This document shows positions 1-5,490 of a stretch of 5,490 bases of DNA, piece by piece. A program made the translations under genes and the position numbers. This DNA is from Verrucomicrobiota bacterium. GTDB lineage: Bacteria; Verrucomicrobiota; Verrucomicrobiia; Chthoniobacterales; UBA10450. The notes under the pieces are model-generated. The model saw only the letters and a program-made list of their open reading frames with translations, made no database searches and had not been told where the DNA came from. Each line of letters opens with the position of its first letter. The first letter of the stretch is position 1. The stretch spans positions 1-5,490 of the forward strand of contig QHQU01000110.1 of assembly GCA_003219925.1 (NCBI GenBank). Direction: 5' to 3'.

Positions 1-19
1 AGTTGCGGGTTGGGAATTG

Positions 20-63
20 GCGATCGCTGAAAGCATGGAGGCGCGCTAACTTTTCGCGATCGC
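20..63. repeat. Two GCGATCGC palindromes at the aroC 3' end
   Basis: The octamer GCGATCGC occurs at 20-27, just after the aroC stop codon, and at 56-63, inside the last codons. A one-mismatch copy (GTGATCGC) is at 79-86 and a third exact copy is at 713-720, within aroC. The octamer has the same sequence as the cyanobacterial HIP1 palindrome, but nothing else here points to a cyanobacterium. The remaining bases 1-45 hold no other recognisable signal, and no T-rich hairpin terminator for aroC is visible before the window ends. Confidence 0.5.
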
Positions 64-1131
64 CTTCTGTCGTAACGCGTGATCGCAAAGGACCAACGCG
101 GTCATTGCCTCTACCATCGGGACGGCCCGCGGAAGGACACATGGATCATGTCGGCCGCGGGCGGCAAGTTTGGTCTTTTTGCCGGAGGAAGTCACACTCT
201 CTTGCTCTCGCGCAATTGTCGCGGTCGGCTTAAAGGCGACACGGAAATAAATTTCCTCGCCGTTGGAAATTCCCCCTTGGATTCCGCCAGAAAAATTCGT
301 GCGTGTGCTGATGCGGCCGCCGCGCTTCTCGAAGGCGTCATTGTGTTCCGAGCCGCACATGCGCGTCGCGGAAAATCCGGAACCAATTTCGAAGCCTTTG
401 GTGGCGGGCAGACTCAACATCGCTTTGGCGAGATCATCTTCGAGTTTGTCGAAAACGGGTTCGACTAACCCCGGCGGGACATTTCTTGCAACGCACTCTA
501 TTACGCCACCAAGCGAATCGCCGTTGGCACGCGTCTTCTCAATCAGGTCGATCATGTTCTTCGCGGCTGCCTTGTCGGGACATCGAACAATCGAGGCTTC
601 CACGTCCGCGGTTGTAACTTTCGACCGGTTAATTTTCGCGACGATCTGGTGAATTTGCGTGACGAAGGCGACGACTTCGATTTTTGGAAAGAGGGTGGTT
701 AGCACTTTGCGCGCGATCGCCCCACCGGCGACGCGACCGATTGTTTCCCGCGCGCTGGCGCGTCCGCCGCCCTGCCAGTTGCGAATTCCGTACTTGGCCT
801 GGTAAGTGAAATCGGCGTGCGAGGGACGGAAAGTTTCGCGCATCGCTTCATAGGCTTCCGGACGCGCGTCTTGGTTTCTAACGAGAACCGTTATCGGAGT
901 GCCGAGGGTTCTCCCCTCGAAAACGCCTGACAAAATTTCGCAACGATCCGGCTCCTTGCGTTGAGTCGTGATTTTGCTCTGACCGGGGCGACGACGATCG
1001 AGTTCCTGTTGAATATCAGCGCCTGAGACGGCAATGCGCGGGGGACAACCGTCCACGACCACACCGATGCCGCCACCATGTGATTCACCGAAAGTGGTGA
1101 CGCGAAAAAGCTGGCCAAAGGAGTTGCCCAT
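46..1131 (-). CDS. aroC: Chorismate synthase
   Basis: Cytoplasmic FMN-dependent lyase that converts 5-enolpyruvylshikimate-3-phosphate to chorismate, the last common step towards aromatic amino acids, folate and quinones. The 361-residue protein has the usual length and all family signatures. The N-terminal GESHGG lies at residues 15-20 with the first conserved histidine at 18. RPGQS is at 48-52. RPSHAD is at 102-107 with the second conserved histidine at 105. The glycine/arginine-rich GGGRASARETIGRVAGG is at 121-137. GDSLGG is at 205-209 and GRHDPC at 326-331. The start ATG at 1131 gives the canonical MGNSFG N-terminus, which fixes the start even though no strong Shine-Dalgarno sequence precedes it. 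It lies 363 bases behind metB, and a likely terminator sits in that gap, so it is probably transcribed separately. The gene looks intact; the family call is essentially certain. Confidence 0.97.
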   Translation of the reverse strand: MGNSFGQLFRVTTFGESHGGGIGVVVDGCPPRIAVSGADIQQELDRRRPGQSKITTQRKEPDRCEILSGVFEGRTLGTPITVLVRNQDARPEAYEAMRETFRPSHADFTYQAKYGIRNWQGGGRASARETIGRVAGGAIARKVLTTLFPKIEVVAFVTQIHQIVAKINRSKVTTADVEASIVRCPDKAAAKNMIDLIEKTRANGDSLGGVIECVARNVPPGLVEPVFDKLEDDLAKAMLSLPATKGFEIGSGFSATRMCGSEHNDAFEKRGGRISTRTNFSGGIQGGISNGEEIYFRVAFKPTATIAREQESVTSSGKKTKLAARGRHDPCVLPRAVPMVEAMTALVLCDHALRQKAIAKS

Positions 1132-1224
1132 GTGCGTCTGTCATTTTGACCGCGGCGATGAATCTCTCAACTCCAGAAAGCGCGCAACAACAAAACCTGC
1201 GATCGTTCTACCCAGAGCCCTTTC

Positions 1225-1312
1225 TGTCATCCCGAGCGAAAGCCGAGGGATCTCTAACTATTTTTTAGGAGAAACCGAATCTAGAGATGTCTCGACTTCG
1301 CTCGACATGACA
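1225..1312. repeat. Imperfect long palindrome, TCATCCCGAG family, copy 1
   Basis: The left arm (1225-1256, beginning TGTCATCCCGAGCGAA) pairs with the right arm (1282-1312). About 26 of 31 positions match, with one bulged base, around an AT-rich loop of roughly 25 bases. The left arm differs from one arm of the palindrome at 2721-2810 by a single base over the 26-base core (TCATCCCGAG to GAGGGATC), so the two are copies of one dispersed family. No T-run follows on either strand, so it is not a standard Rho-independent terminator. It lies in the untranslated gap upstream of aroC. The arms have diverged more than in copy 2, which suggests an older insertion. Confidence 0.85.
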
Positions 1313-1343
1313 AAAGAAATGTCCGCAATCACGCGTCTTTTCT

Positions 1344-1490
1344 GGGGAGCGCACGCGCCTTCGCGTGCCGATTTCGGCGCCTCGCCGAAATCCTTCTCTC
1401 CCAACAAAAAGAAGTCGTTGGCTGAGTTGCCAACGACAGCACGCGAGGTGGGTGCGCTCCCCGAAGATCAACGCGCTTGGAGAGCGCGTT
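1344..1490 (-). other. Nested multi-hairpin intergenic element in the metB 3' region
   Basis: Starting 4 bases after the metB stop codon, this non-coding stretch is almost all inverted repeats. Reading the minus strand, a perfect 8-bp hairpin (1490-1470, 5-base loop) comes first. A perfect 11-bp outer stem then pairs 1462-1452 with 1354-1344 (GGGGAGCGCAC). Inside it, 1445-1439 can pair with 1368-1362 over 7 bp. This encloses two perfect 9-bp hairpins, 1437-1414 (6-base loop) and 1391-1371 (3-base loop), joined by a 22-base pyrimidine/purine-skewed linker. The strand 1368-1362 can instead pair with 1357-1351, which would compete with the outer stem, so two folds are possible. It could be a dispersed repeat, a structured RNA or a 3'-end processing signal. 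The pairings are read directly; the function is unknown. Confidence 0.7.
1406..1437 (-). terminator. Probable Rho-independent terminator after metB
   Basis: Read on the minus strand, a perfect 9-bp stem (GTCGTTGGC / GCCAACGAC) with loop AACTCA is followed at once by TTCTTTTT. This is the classic terminator arrangement. It is one branch of the larger nested element at 1344-1490 and lies about 58 bases past the metB stop codon, well before aroC. It would separate metB from aroC transcription, unless the larger fold masks it. The stem is only moderately GC-rich and the T-run is broken by one C, so efficiency may be partial. Confidence 0.6.
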
Positions 1491-1494
1491 CCAC

Positions 1495-2652
1495 CTAAAT
1501 CGCGTCGAAAGCGAATTGCAGATCGTCGATTAAATCGCGCACGCCTTCCACCCCGACCGACAAACGCACCAGCGAATCGGTGATTCCAAGCTTCTCCCGC
1601 TGATCTTTCGGAACCGAGGCGTGGGTCATGATAGCGGGATGATCGATCAGGCTCTCGACCCCGCCCAAACTTTCGGCCAGGGCAAACAAATGAGTGTTCT
1701 CGAGAAAGCGCCGCGTTCCTTCGAGATCGGTTTTCAAGATAATCGTGACGATTCCGCCGAACCCGCGCATTTGCTGGCGCGCGAGATCGTGCTGCGGATG
1801 GATTTTGAGCCCCGGATAATAGACATGTTTCACCTGCGGTTGGTCTTCGAGCCAGCGCGCAATTTCCAGCGCGTTCGAGCAATGCCGTTCCATCCGCAGC
1901 GCCAGTGTTTTCAATCCGCGTAGCGCCAGGAAACTGTCAAACGGTCCCGCAATTGCTCCGACCGAATTTTGCAGAAACGCGATCTGATCGGCCAGCACCT
2001 TATTTTCACCGACAACAATAACGCCGCCGACCATGTCGGAGTGCCCGTTTAAATATTTGGTGGCGGAATGGACCACCATGTCGAACCCGGCTTCGATCGG
2101 CCGCTGAATCCATGGCGTAGCAAAGGTGTTATCCGAAACGCTGATGATCTTCTTTTCGCGCGCGATTTTCGCGATGGCCTCGATGTCGATGATCTTTAGC
2201 AGCGGATTGCTCGGCGTTTCGATCAAAACCATGCGGGTATTGGGCTTGATCGATTTTTCGAACTTGGACGCGTCAGTGAGATCAACGAAGGTGAAATCTA
2301 AATTGGCGGAGCGGCGCCGGACTTTTTCGAAAAGCCGGAATGTTCCACCGTAAAGATCGTCGCTTGCGACAACGTGCGAGCCGCTCTCGAGGGCATCAAG
2401 AGCGGTCGCCATAGCCGCGAGCCCGGAGGCAAAGGCCCAGCCGCGCGTACCGCTTTCCAGATCAGCGATGCATTTTTCGTAAGCTAGCCGCGTCGGATTG
2501 ATTGAGCGCGAGTAATCGAAGCCTTTGTGTTTGCCCGGGCTTTCCTGCACATACGTCGAAGTGGCGTAAATCGGCGTCATGATCGCGCCGGTTGATGGGT
2601 CGGGTTCCTGTCCAGCGTGAATGGTGCGGGTGGCAATATCGTAGTTTTTCAT
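1495..2652 (-). CDS. metB: Cystathionine gamma-lyase / gamma-synthase (Cys/Met metabolism PLP enzyme)
   Basis: PLP-dependent fold-type I enzyme of the Cys/Met metabolism family, 385 residues, the normal length. The PLP lysine is K199 in SATKYLNGHSD. YSRSINPTR at 48-55 supplies the phosphate-binding tyrosine and arginine from the partner subunit. SGLAA is at 76-80, YGGT at 101-104, D174 in SVSDNTFATP contacts the pyridine nitrogen, and R363 in LVRLSVGVE should bind the substrate carboxylate. The motif ALAESLGGVESL at 324-335 is shared by gamma-lyases and gamma-synthases, so sequence alone does not separate cysteine formation from cystathionine formation. The neighbouring cystathionine beta-synthase favours the lyase direction (cystathionine to cysteine, 2-oxobutyrate and ammonia; equivalent to mccB). 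The ATG at 2652 gives the usual N-terminus, with a weak AGG about 9 bases upstream. The symbol is the less certain part. Confidence 0.92.
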   Translation of the reverse strand: MKNYDIATRTIHAGQEPDPSTGAIMTPIYATSTYVQESPGKHKGFDYSRSINPTRLAYEKCIADLESGTRGWAFASGLAAMATALDALESGSHVVASDDLYGGTFRLFEKVRRRSANLDFTFVDLTDASKFEKSIKPNTRMVLIETPSNPLLKIIDIEAIAKIAREKKIISVSDNTFATPWIQRPIEAGFDMVVHSATKYLNGHSDMVGGVIVVGENKVLADQIAFLQNSVGAIAGPFDSFLALRGLKTLALRMERHCSNALEIARWLEDQPQVKHVYYPGLKIHPQHDLARQQMRGFGGIVTIILKTDLEGTRRFLENTHLFALAESLGGVESLIDHPAIMTHASVPKDQREKLGITDSLVRLSVGVEGVRDLIDDLQFAFDAI

Positions 2653-2668
2653 TGCAACAAACCTGAAC

Positions 2669-2695
2669 CGCAGATTACGCGGATTTCGCAGATGA
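2669..2695. repeat. Three-unit 9-base tandem repeat (CGCAGATTA type)
   Basis: Three consecutive 9-base units, CGCAGATTA, CGCGGATTT and CGCAGATGA, share the pattern CGC(A/G)GATNN. They begin 17 bases upstream of the metB start codon, so they lie in its leader. CGCAGATTA-like short repeats recur in intergenic DNA of many environmental bacteria; that link comes from memory and was not searched. No clear sigma-70 promoter could be placed in or next to the repeat. Confidence 0.6.
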
Positions 2696-2720
2696 GAAAA
2701 TCAATTCGAGGGCTAGGAAC

Positions 2721-2810
2721 CGGTCATCCCGAGGGGAAGTCGAGGGATCCCGCAGCGAAATCTTTAAGGTAACTTCAACGGGATCCCTCGACTTTCGCTC
2801 GGGATGACCG
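2721..2810. repeat. Near-perfect long palindrome, TCATCCCGAG family, copy 2
   Basis: The arms 2721-2752 and 2779-2810 are inverted copies matching at 30 of 32 positions, around a 26-base loop (2753-2778). The core is TCATCCCGAG followed by a variable GGGA/CGAA step and GTCGAGGGATCCCG. It fills over half of the spacer between the cbs stop codon and the metB start. As RNA it would form a very stable hairpin from either strand. No T-run follows on the minus strand, so it is not a textbook terminator, though it could stabilise the cbs mRNA end or be an RNase III target. It has no coding capacity and no transposase nearby, consistent with a REP- or MITE-like dispersed element. Confidence 0.9.
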
Positions 2811-2820
2811 ATGCGAGAAG

Positions 2821-4257
2821 CTAGCTAAATTCGCGCTCGACCGGCGACTTCGGCATATGCCGGCGCAAATAGGAAAGCAAATCGCTTCGCGTAATGAGAC
2901 CGAGAAACTTGTCGCCGTCCATGACAATGGCGACGCGCCCGCGATCGAATACTCCAAGCAGATTATCAATTTTTGCATCTGGCGGCAACGTTTCCAGCTG
3001 GTCAGTCATGGCCTGCCGGACTTCATAATTAAAGTGGGAGGCGTCGCGATGCACTTTTACCAGGATGTCCGATTCATCGATGATGCCAACGACGCGACCA
3101 CTTTCGTCCACCACCGGCAGCTGCGAGACGTCGGCCTGGCGCATGCGTTTGAAACCAGTGAGCAAGGTATCGGTCGGCCCGATGGTTACGACTTCGCCGG
3201 CTTCGTAACGATGCAAAATCAGATCACTTAGATCTCCATGCATTGGCCGAATGGTGAAACCTTGTTCGGCCATCCAGACATCGTTAAACATTTTCGAAAG
3301 ATATTTGTTGCCGCTGTCGCAAACGAAGGTGACGACCCGTTTTGGTTTGGTTTGCTGGCGGCAATATCGAAGGGCACCTGCCAGCAACGTCCCGGTGGAT
3401 GAACCACCGAGAATCCCTTCCTTACGCAAAAGCTCACGCGCGGTGGCAAAGCTGTCAGAGTCGTCAATCTCAAACGCCTCGGTCACGAACGACATGTCGG
3501 CATTGTCGGGAACAAAATCTTCCCCGATTCCTTCCACCGCCCAACTGCCCGACTCGACCAGCTTGCCCGTCTTCACCCACTCATAAAGAATCGAGCCGGT
3601 CGGGTCGGCCAAAATCATTTCCACTCCGCGGCGCGGCTTGACCCGGTTAAAAAACCGTCCAAGTCCCGTTAGGGTTCCGCCCGAACCGACTCCAACCACG
3701 ATCGTATCCACGTCGTGCCGCATTTGCTCCCAAATCTCGGGTCCAGTAGAACGTTCATGCGCCAGTGGATTCGCCGGATTGCCGAACTGATTAACGTAAA
3801 ATCCGCCTGGAATTTCGCTGGCCAGCCGCGCCGCCACGTCCTGATAATATTCCGGGTGGCCCCGCCTCACGTCGGAGCGCGTCAGCCGGACTTCGGCGCC
3901 GAGAGCGCGGACGTGCGCGATCTTTTCCTCCGACATCTTGTCCGGTATAACGAGAATTATGCGGTACCCTTTCGCCGCCGCCACCAGGGCGAGTCCCAGT
4001 CCCGTGTTACCCGCGGTCGCTTCGATAATCGTTCCGCCGGGCGCGAGCTGGCCATCTCGTTCCGCCGCCTCCACCATCGCGAGCGCGACCCGATCTTTGA
4101 TCGAGCCAGTCGGATTTTGATTTTCCAACTTCAAAAAAAGGTGGCATGGCCCGGTGTCGATCCGAGTTACTTCGACCAGCGGAGTGTCGCCGATGAGTGA
4201 GAGAATCGCGGGCGGACGGTCAATCGATTTTTGCGCCGGGATCAGGGTTGGGACCAT
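2821..4257 (-). CDS. cbs: Cystathionine beta-synthase with C-terminal CBS-domain pair
   Basis: PLP-dependent fold-type II enzyme expected to condense homocysteine with serine (or an activated serine) into cystathionine, the first step of reverse transsulfuration, in the cytoplasm. It has 478 residues. The catalytic domain spans about 15-330, with PLP lysine K54 in NPTGSIKDR, substrate loop TAGNTG at 81-86, phosphate loop GSGGT at 191-195, EGIGEDFVP at 242-250 and the pyridine-contacting S315 in CDSGNKYLSK. Two CBS domains follow at about 340-400 and 413-468, the usual site of adenosyl-ligand regulation. The N-terminal haem-binding extension of the animal enzyme is absent. The ATG at 4257 follows a good GGAG at a 6-base spacing and lies 3 bases after the protease gene. 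The adjacent gamma-lyase completes the pathway. A cysteine synthase carrying CBS domains is the main alternative, because substrate choice is not proven by these motifs. Confidence 0.93.
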   Translation of the reverse strand: MVPTLIPAQKSIDRPPAILSLIGDTPLVEVTRIDTGPCHLFLKLENQNPTGSIKDRVALAMVEAAERDGQLAPGGTIIEATAGNTGLGLALVAAAKGYRIILVIPDKMSEEKIAHVRALGAEVRLTRSDVRRGHPEYYQDVAARLASEIPGGFYVNQFGNPANPLAHERSTGPEIWEQMRHDVDTIVVGVGSGGTLTGLGRFFNRVKPRRGVEMILADPTGSILYEWVKTGKLVESGSWAVEGIGEDFVPDNADMSFVTEAFEIDDSDSFATARELLRKEGILGGSSTGTLLAGALRYCRQQTKPKRVVTFVCDSGNKYLSKMFNDVWMAEQGFTIRPMHGDLSDLILHRYEAGEVVTIGPTDTLLTGFKRMRQADVSQLPVVDESGRVVGIIDESDILVKVHRDASHFNYEVRQAMTDQLETLPPDAKIDNLLGVFDRGRVAIVMDGDKFLGLITRSDLLSYLRRHMPKSPVEREFS

Positions 4258-4260
4258 CGT

Positions 4261-5109
4261 TTACTCCAAACGAAGTTTCTCGCCCGGGTAATCAATCACG
4301 ACCCTGAAGTTTCGAAGAAAATTGTAGCCGACAATGCCGTCGAGCCTGACGCCAACAGCCTGACTGAGCATGGAAAAGAAATCGGCGACCACCACGACAA
4401 GATCATCGATTCCGGCGCGACCCACTTGGAACGATTCCAAGGTGCCGGCGGTAACATTGACCTGCGCGTCACCAGTGGTAAGCGGACCGACGGGCGAGGC
4501 CTTGAGACCGAGCTGCTGCGCCAGTTCCGGTGCAATCGCCGTGGTGGAGGTGCCGGTATCAATGGCGAATTGGAATGGTCCGTGGCCATTTGCATGCACG
4601 TCCACCAGCAGGAGCGGCTTCGCCAGACTCGCCAGCCGCATCGGGACCTCGGCCTTGGCTGATCGTCCGAGGCGCTCGATCCGCCTCGGTTCATCGAATC
4701 GAATCTCGCAATCGTGATAATCGATCGCGATGCGAAAATGCTTTAGAAAATTGTAGCCGACGTCGCCATCGATTCTCGTGCCAATCGCCTTTCCAATGTG
4801 ACTAAGATCGACAATTCCAACATCGAGGTCGTCAAGCTTTGCTTGTCCGATGGCGAGCGAATCGACCTTGGCCAACGATACCGAAATTTTTCCGCCGGCG
4901 CTCTGACCTTCTTTCGTGCTGATGATTTTAAGGTTCAGTTTTTTCGCCAGATCGGATGAAAGGAGCGAGGTGCCCGCGCCTGTATCTAAAATGAATTTGA
5001 AGGGGCCGTCGCCATTCACCTGCACCGGCAGGAGAATGAGTGGCTGCGCCCCGCCCGCTAAACGGAATTTCACCTTGGCGCTTTTGGGTGAAAGTGTTGC
5101 CGTCGTCAT
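4261..5109 (-). CDS. Tandem two-domain retropepsin-like aspartyl protease
   Basis: Protein of 282 residues made of two homologous retropepsin-like domains. Domain 1 (about 17-140) has NGDGPFKFILDTGAG with the catalytic-type DTG at 42-44, and DGDVGYNFLKHFRIAIDY at 114-131. Domain 2 (about 157-282) repeats this with NGHGPFQFAIDTGTS, DTG at 184-186, and DGIVGYNFLRNFRVVIDY at 257-274. Single-domain relatives act as dimers, one aspartate from each; here both are in one chain, so an intramolecular pseudo-dimer like the two lobes of pepsin is a reasonable inference. I see no signal peptide or membrane segment, which suggests a cytoplasmic location. The ATG at 5109 overlaps the upstream stop codon as ATGA and follows GGAAG, so it is preferred over an in-frame GTG at 5142. 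The substrate is unknown. The family is clear; proteolytic activity is not proven. Confidence 0.85.
   Translation of the reverse strand: MTTATLSPKSAKVKFRLAGGAQPLILLPVQVNGDGPFKFILDTGAGTSLLSSDLAKKLNLKIISTKEGQSAGGKISVSLAKVDSLAIGQAKLDDLDVGIVDLSHIGKAIGTRIDGDVGYNFLKHFRIAIDYHDCEIRFDEPRRIERLGRSAKAEVPMRLASLAKPLLLVDVHANGHGPFQFAIDTGTSTTAIAPELAQQLGLKASPVGPLTTGDAQVNVTAGTLESFQVGRAGIDDLVVVVADFFSMLSQAVGVRLDGIVGYNFLRNFRVVIDYPGEKLRLE
4264..4267 (-). promoter_or_regulatory. Ribosome binding site of cbs inside the protease gene end
   Basis: On the minus strand GGAG is followed by TAAACG and the cbs ATG, a spacing of 6 bases. The GGAG lies in the last sense codons of the upstream protease gene, and the TAA right after it is that gene's stop codon. 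Ribosomes ending the protease therefore sit on the cbs start site, which indicates translational coupling and supports the ATG at 4257 as the true start. Confidence 0.75.
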
Positions 5110-5490
5110 TCTTCCAGTTTCGCTTCGCCTTTGTGCGACCACTCCGACTCACTGTCTGCTAAAAATTGCTGGAGCACAGGAAAGCGAATCTCGCCGTAAT
5201 TTAAGGCGTAACGAAGATCGCCCCCTTTGTAAATCAAAGTCGCCGGAATCCACGAAAGCGGGAGTCCGGCGAACTGCTTGATCTTGGCGTCTCCAGTCCG
5301 CGGTCCCGGATCAGCCGTAATGGTAACATTCGCCTGATTGGTCAGGCCGAATTTCTCCAGCATGGCACGACCGTCATTGCCGTTGTTCCAAACGGAAACA
5401 AAAATGAATCTGGTCTTCGGGTTTTCCCTCGCCATTTTCAACCAGCCACCGCTTTTCAGTTCCGCCTGACAATTCGAGCACCACGGCGCC
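5106..5490 (-). CDS. Thioredoxin-fold (TlpA/ResA-like) protein, N-terminus outside the window
   Basis: Partial gene; the reading frame stays open to the right edge, so the true start lies beyond 5490. The visible part begins APWCSNCQAEL. The redox motif C-S-N-C falls at 5480-5469 and is preceded by W, as in thioredoxin-like active sites. An alpha/beta pattern follows (RFIFVSVWNN, then VTITADPGP). SWIPATLIYKGG carries the expected cis-proline of the fold at 5246-5244, and the protein ends with a charged tail. A TTG at 5441 could be taken for a start codon, but this would cut off the CxxC motif and is rejected. Likely role: thiol-disulfide exchange or reduction. Whether it is exported cannot be judged without the N-terminus. 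Its stop codon overlaps the protease start as ATGA, so the two are translationally coupled and continue into cbs. Confidence 0.85.
   Translation of the reverse strand, partial: APWCSNCQAELKSGGWLKMARENPKTRFIFVSVWNNGNDGRAMLEKFGLTNQANVTITADPGPRTGDAKIKQFAGLPLSWIPATLIYKGGDLRYALNYGEIRFPVLQQFLADSESEWSHKGEAKLEE

Noticed and set aside
1132..1494. Riboswitch or CRISPR array in the long spacer
   Set aside because: The hairpins do not match a riboswitch class I know, and there are no regularly spaced direct repeats with unique spacers.
1034..1498. Plus-strand open frame of 154 codons across the aroC start and the spacer
   Set aside because: It overlaps the certain aroC N-terminus and runs through the palindrome and the hairpin element; the protein is rich in low-complexity arginine/serine and shows no domain.
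1265..1882. Minus-strand open frame of 205 codons overlapping the metB 3' half
   Set aside because: It is a frame shadow of metB; its translation is arginine-rich without motifs, and it also reads through the hairpin element.
2653..2720. Sigma-70 promoter for metB
   Set aside because: A TTGATT at the far end has no acceptable -10 box at 16-18 bases, so no promoter is claimed.
2721..2810. Palindrome as a Rho-independent terminator of cbs
   Set aside because: No T-run follows the stem on the minus strand; the following bases are GTTCCTAGCC. A role in mRNA stability stays possible.
5106..5142. GTG at 5142 as an upstream start for the protease gene
   Set aside because: The ATG at 5109 gives an ATGA overlap with a GGAAG sequence just upstream, while the 11 extra residues add no signal peptide or conserved feature.
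5106..5441. TTG at 5441 as the start of a complete 111-residue protein
   Set aside because: The frame continues upstream to the window edge and contains the WCSNC active site, so the gene is partial rather than complete.

Overview
The window reads as an ordinary bacterial chromosome segment of moderate GC. All five supported genes lie on the minus strand, so transcription runs from the right edge to the left. The taxonomic guess is an environmental bacterium of the Verrucomicrobiota or Acidobacteriota type. It rests on the spacers, which hold palindromic TCATCCCGAG...CGAGGGATC elements and a CGCAGATT-type short tandem repeat of the kind seen scattered through such genomes. This is an inference; no rRNA or other marker settles it.

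Layout in the direction of transcription. (1) 5490-5106: a thioredoxin-fold protein of the TlpA/ResA type with a WCSNC active site, cut by the window edge. (2) 5109-4261: a 282-residue protein made of two tandem retropepsin-like aspartyl protease domains, joined to gene 1 by an ATGA stop/start overlap. (3) 4257-2821: a cystathionine beta-synthase with a C-terminal pair of CBS domains. It starts 3 bases after gene 2, and its ribosome binding site lies in the last codons of gene 2. (4) A 168-base spacer with a near-perfect 32-bp inverted repeat and a three-unit 9-base tandem repeat. (5) 2652-1495: a PLP-dependent cystathionine gamma-lyase/gamma-synthase. (6) A 363-base spacer with no gene, holding a nested multi-hairpin element, a probable Rho-independent terminator and a second palindrome of the same family. 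(7) 1131-46: chorismate synthase, aroC.

Cystathionine beta-synthase and gamma-lyase next to each other make a reverse transsulfuration module (homocysteine + serine -> cystathionine -> cysteine). The redox protein and the double protease are translationally coupled to its first enzyme, so they probably belong to the same operon, but their role there cannot be read from sequence. AroC (last step of the shikimate pathway) sits behind a likely terminator and is probably a separate transcription unit.

The most unusual points are the two-lobed bacterial retropepsin fused in one chain and coupled to a sulfur-amino-acid enzyme, and the elaborate alternative-fold element just after the gamma-lyase stop codon. 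I see no phage, transposase, CRISPR array, tRNA or rRNA.
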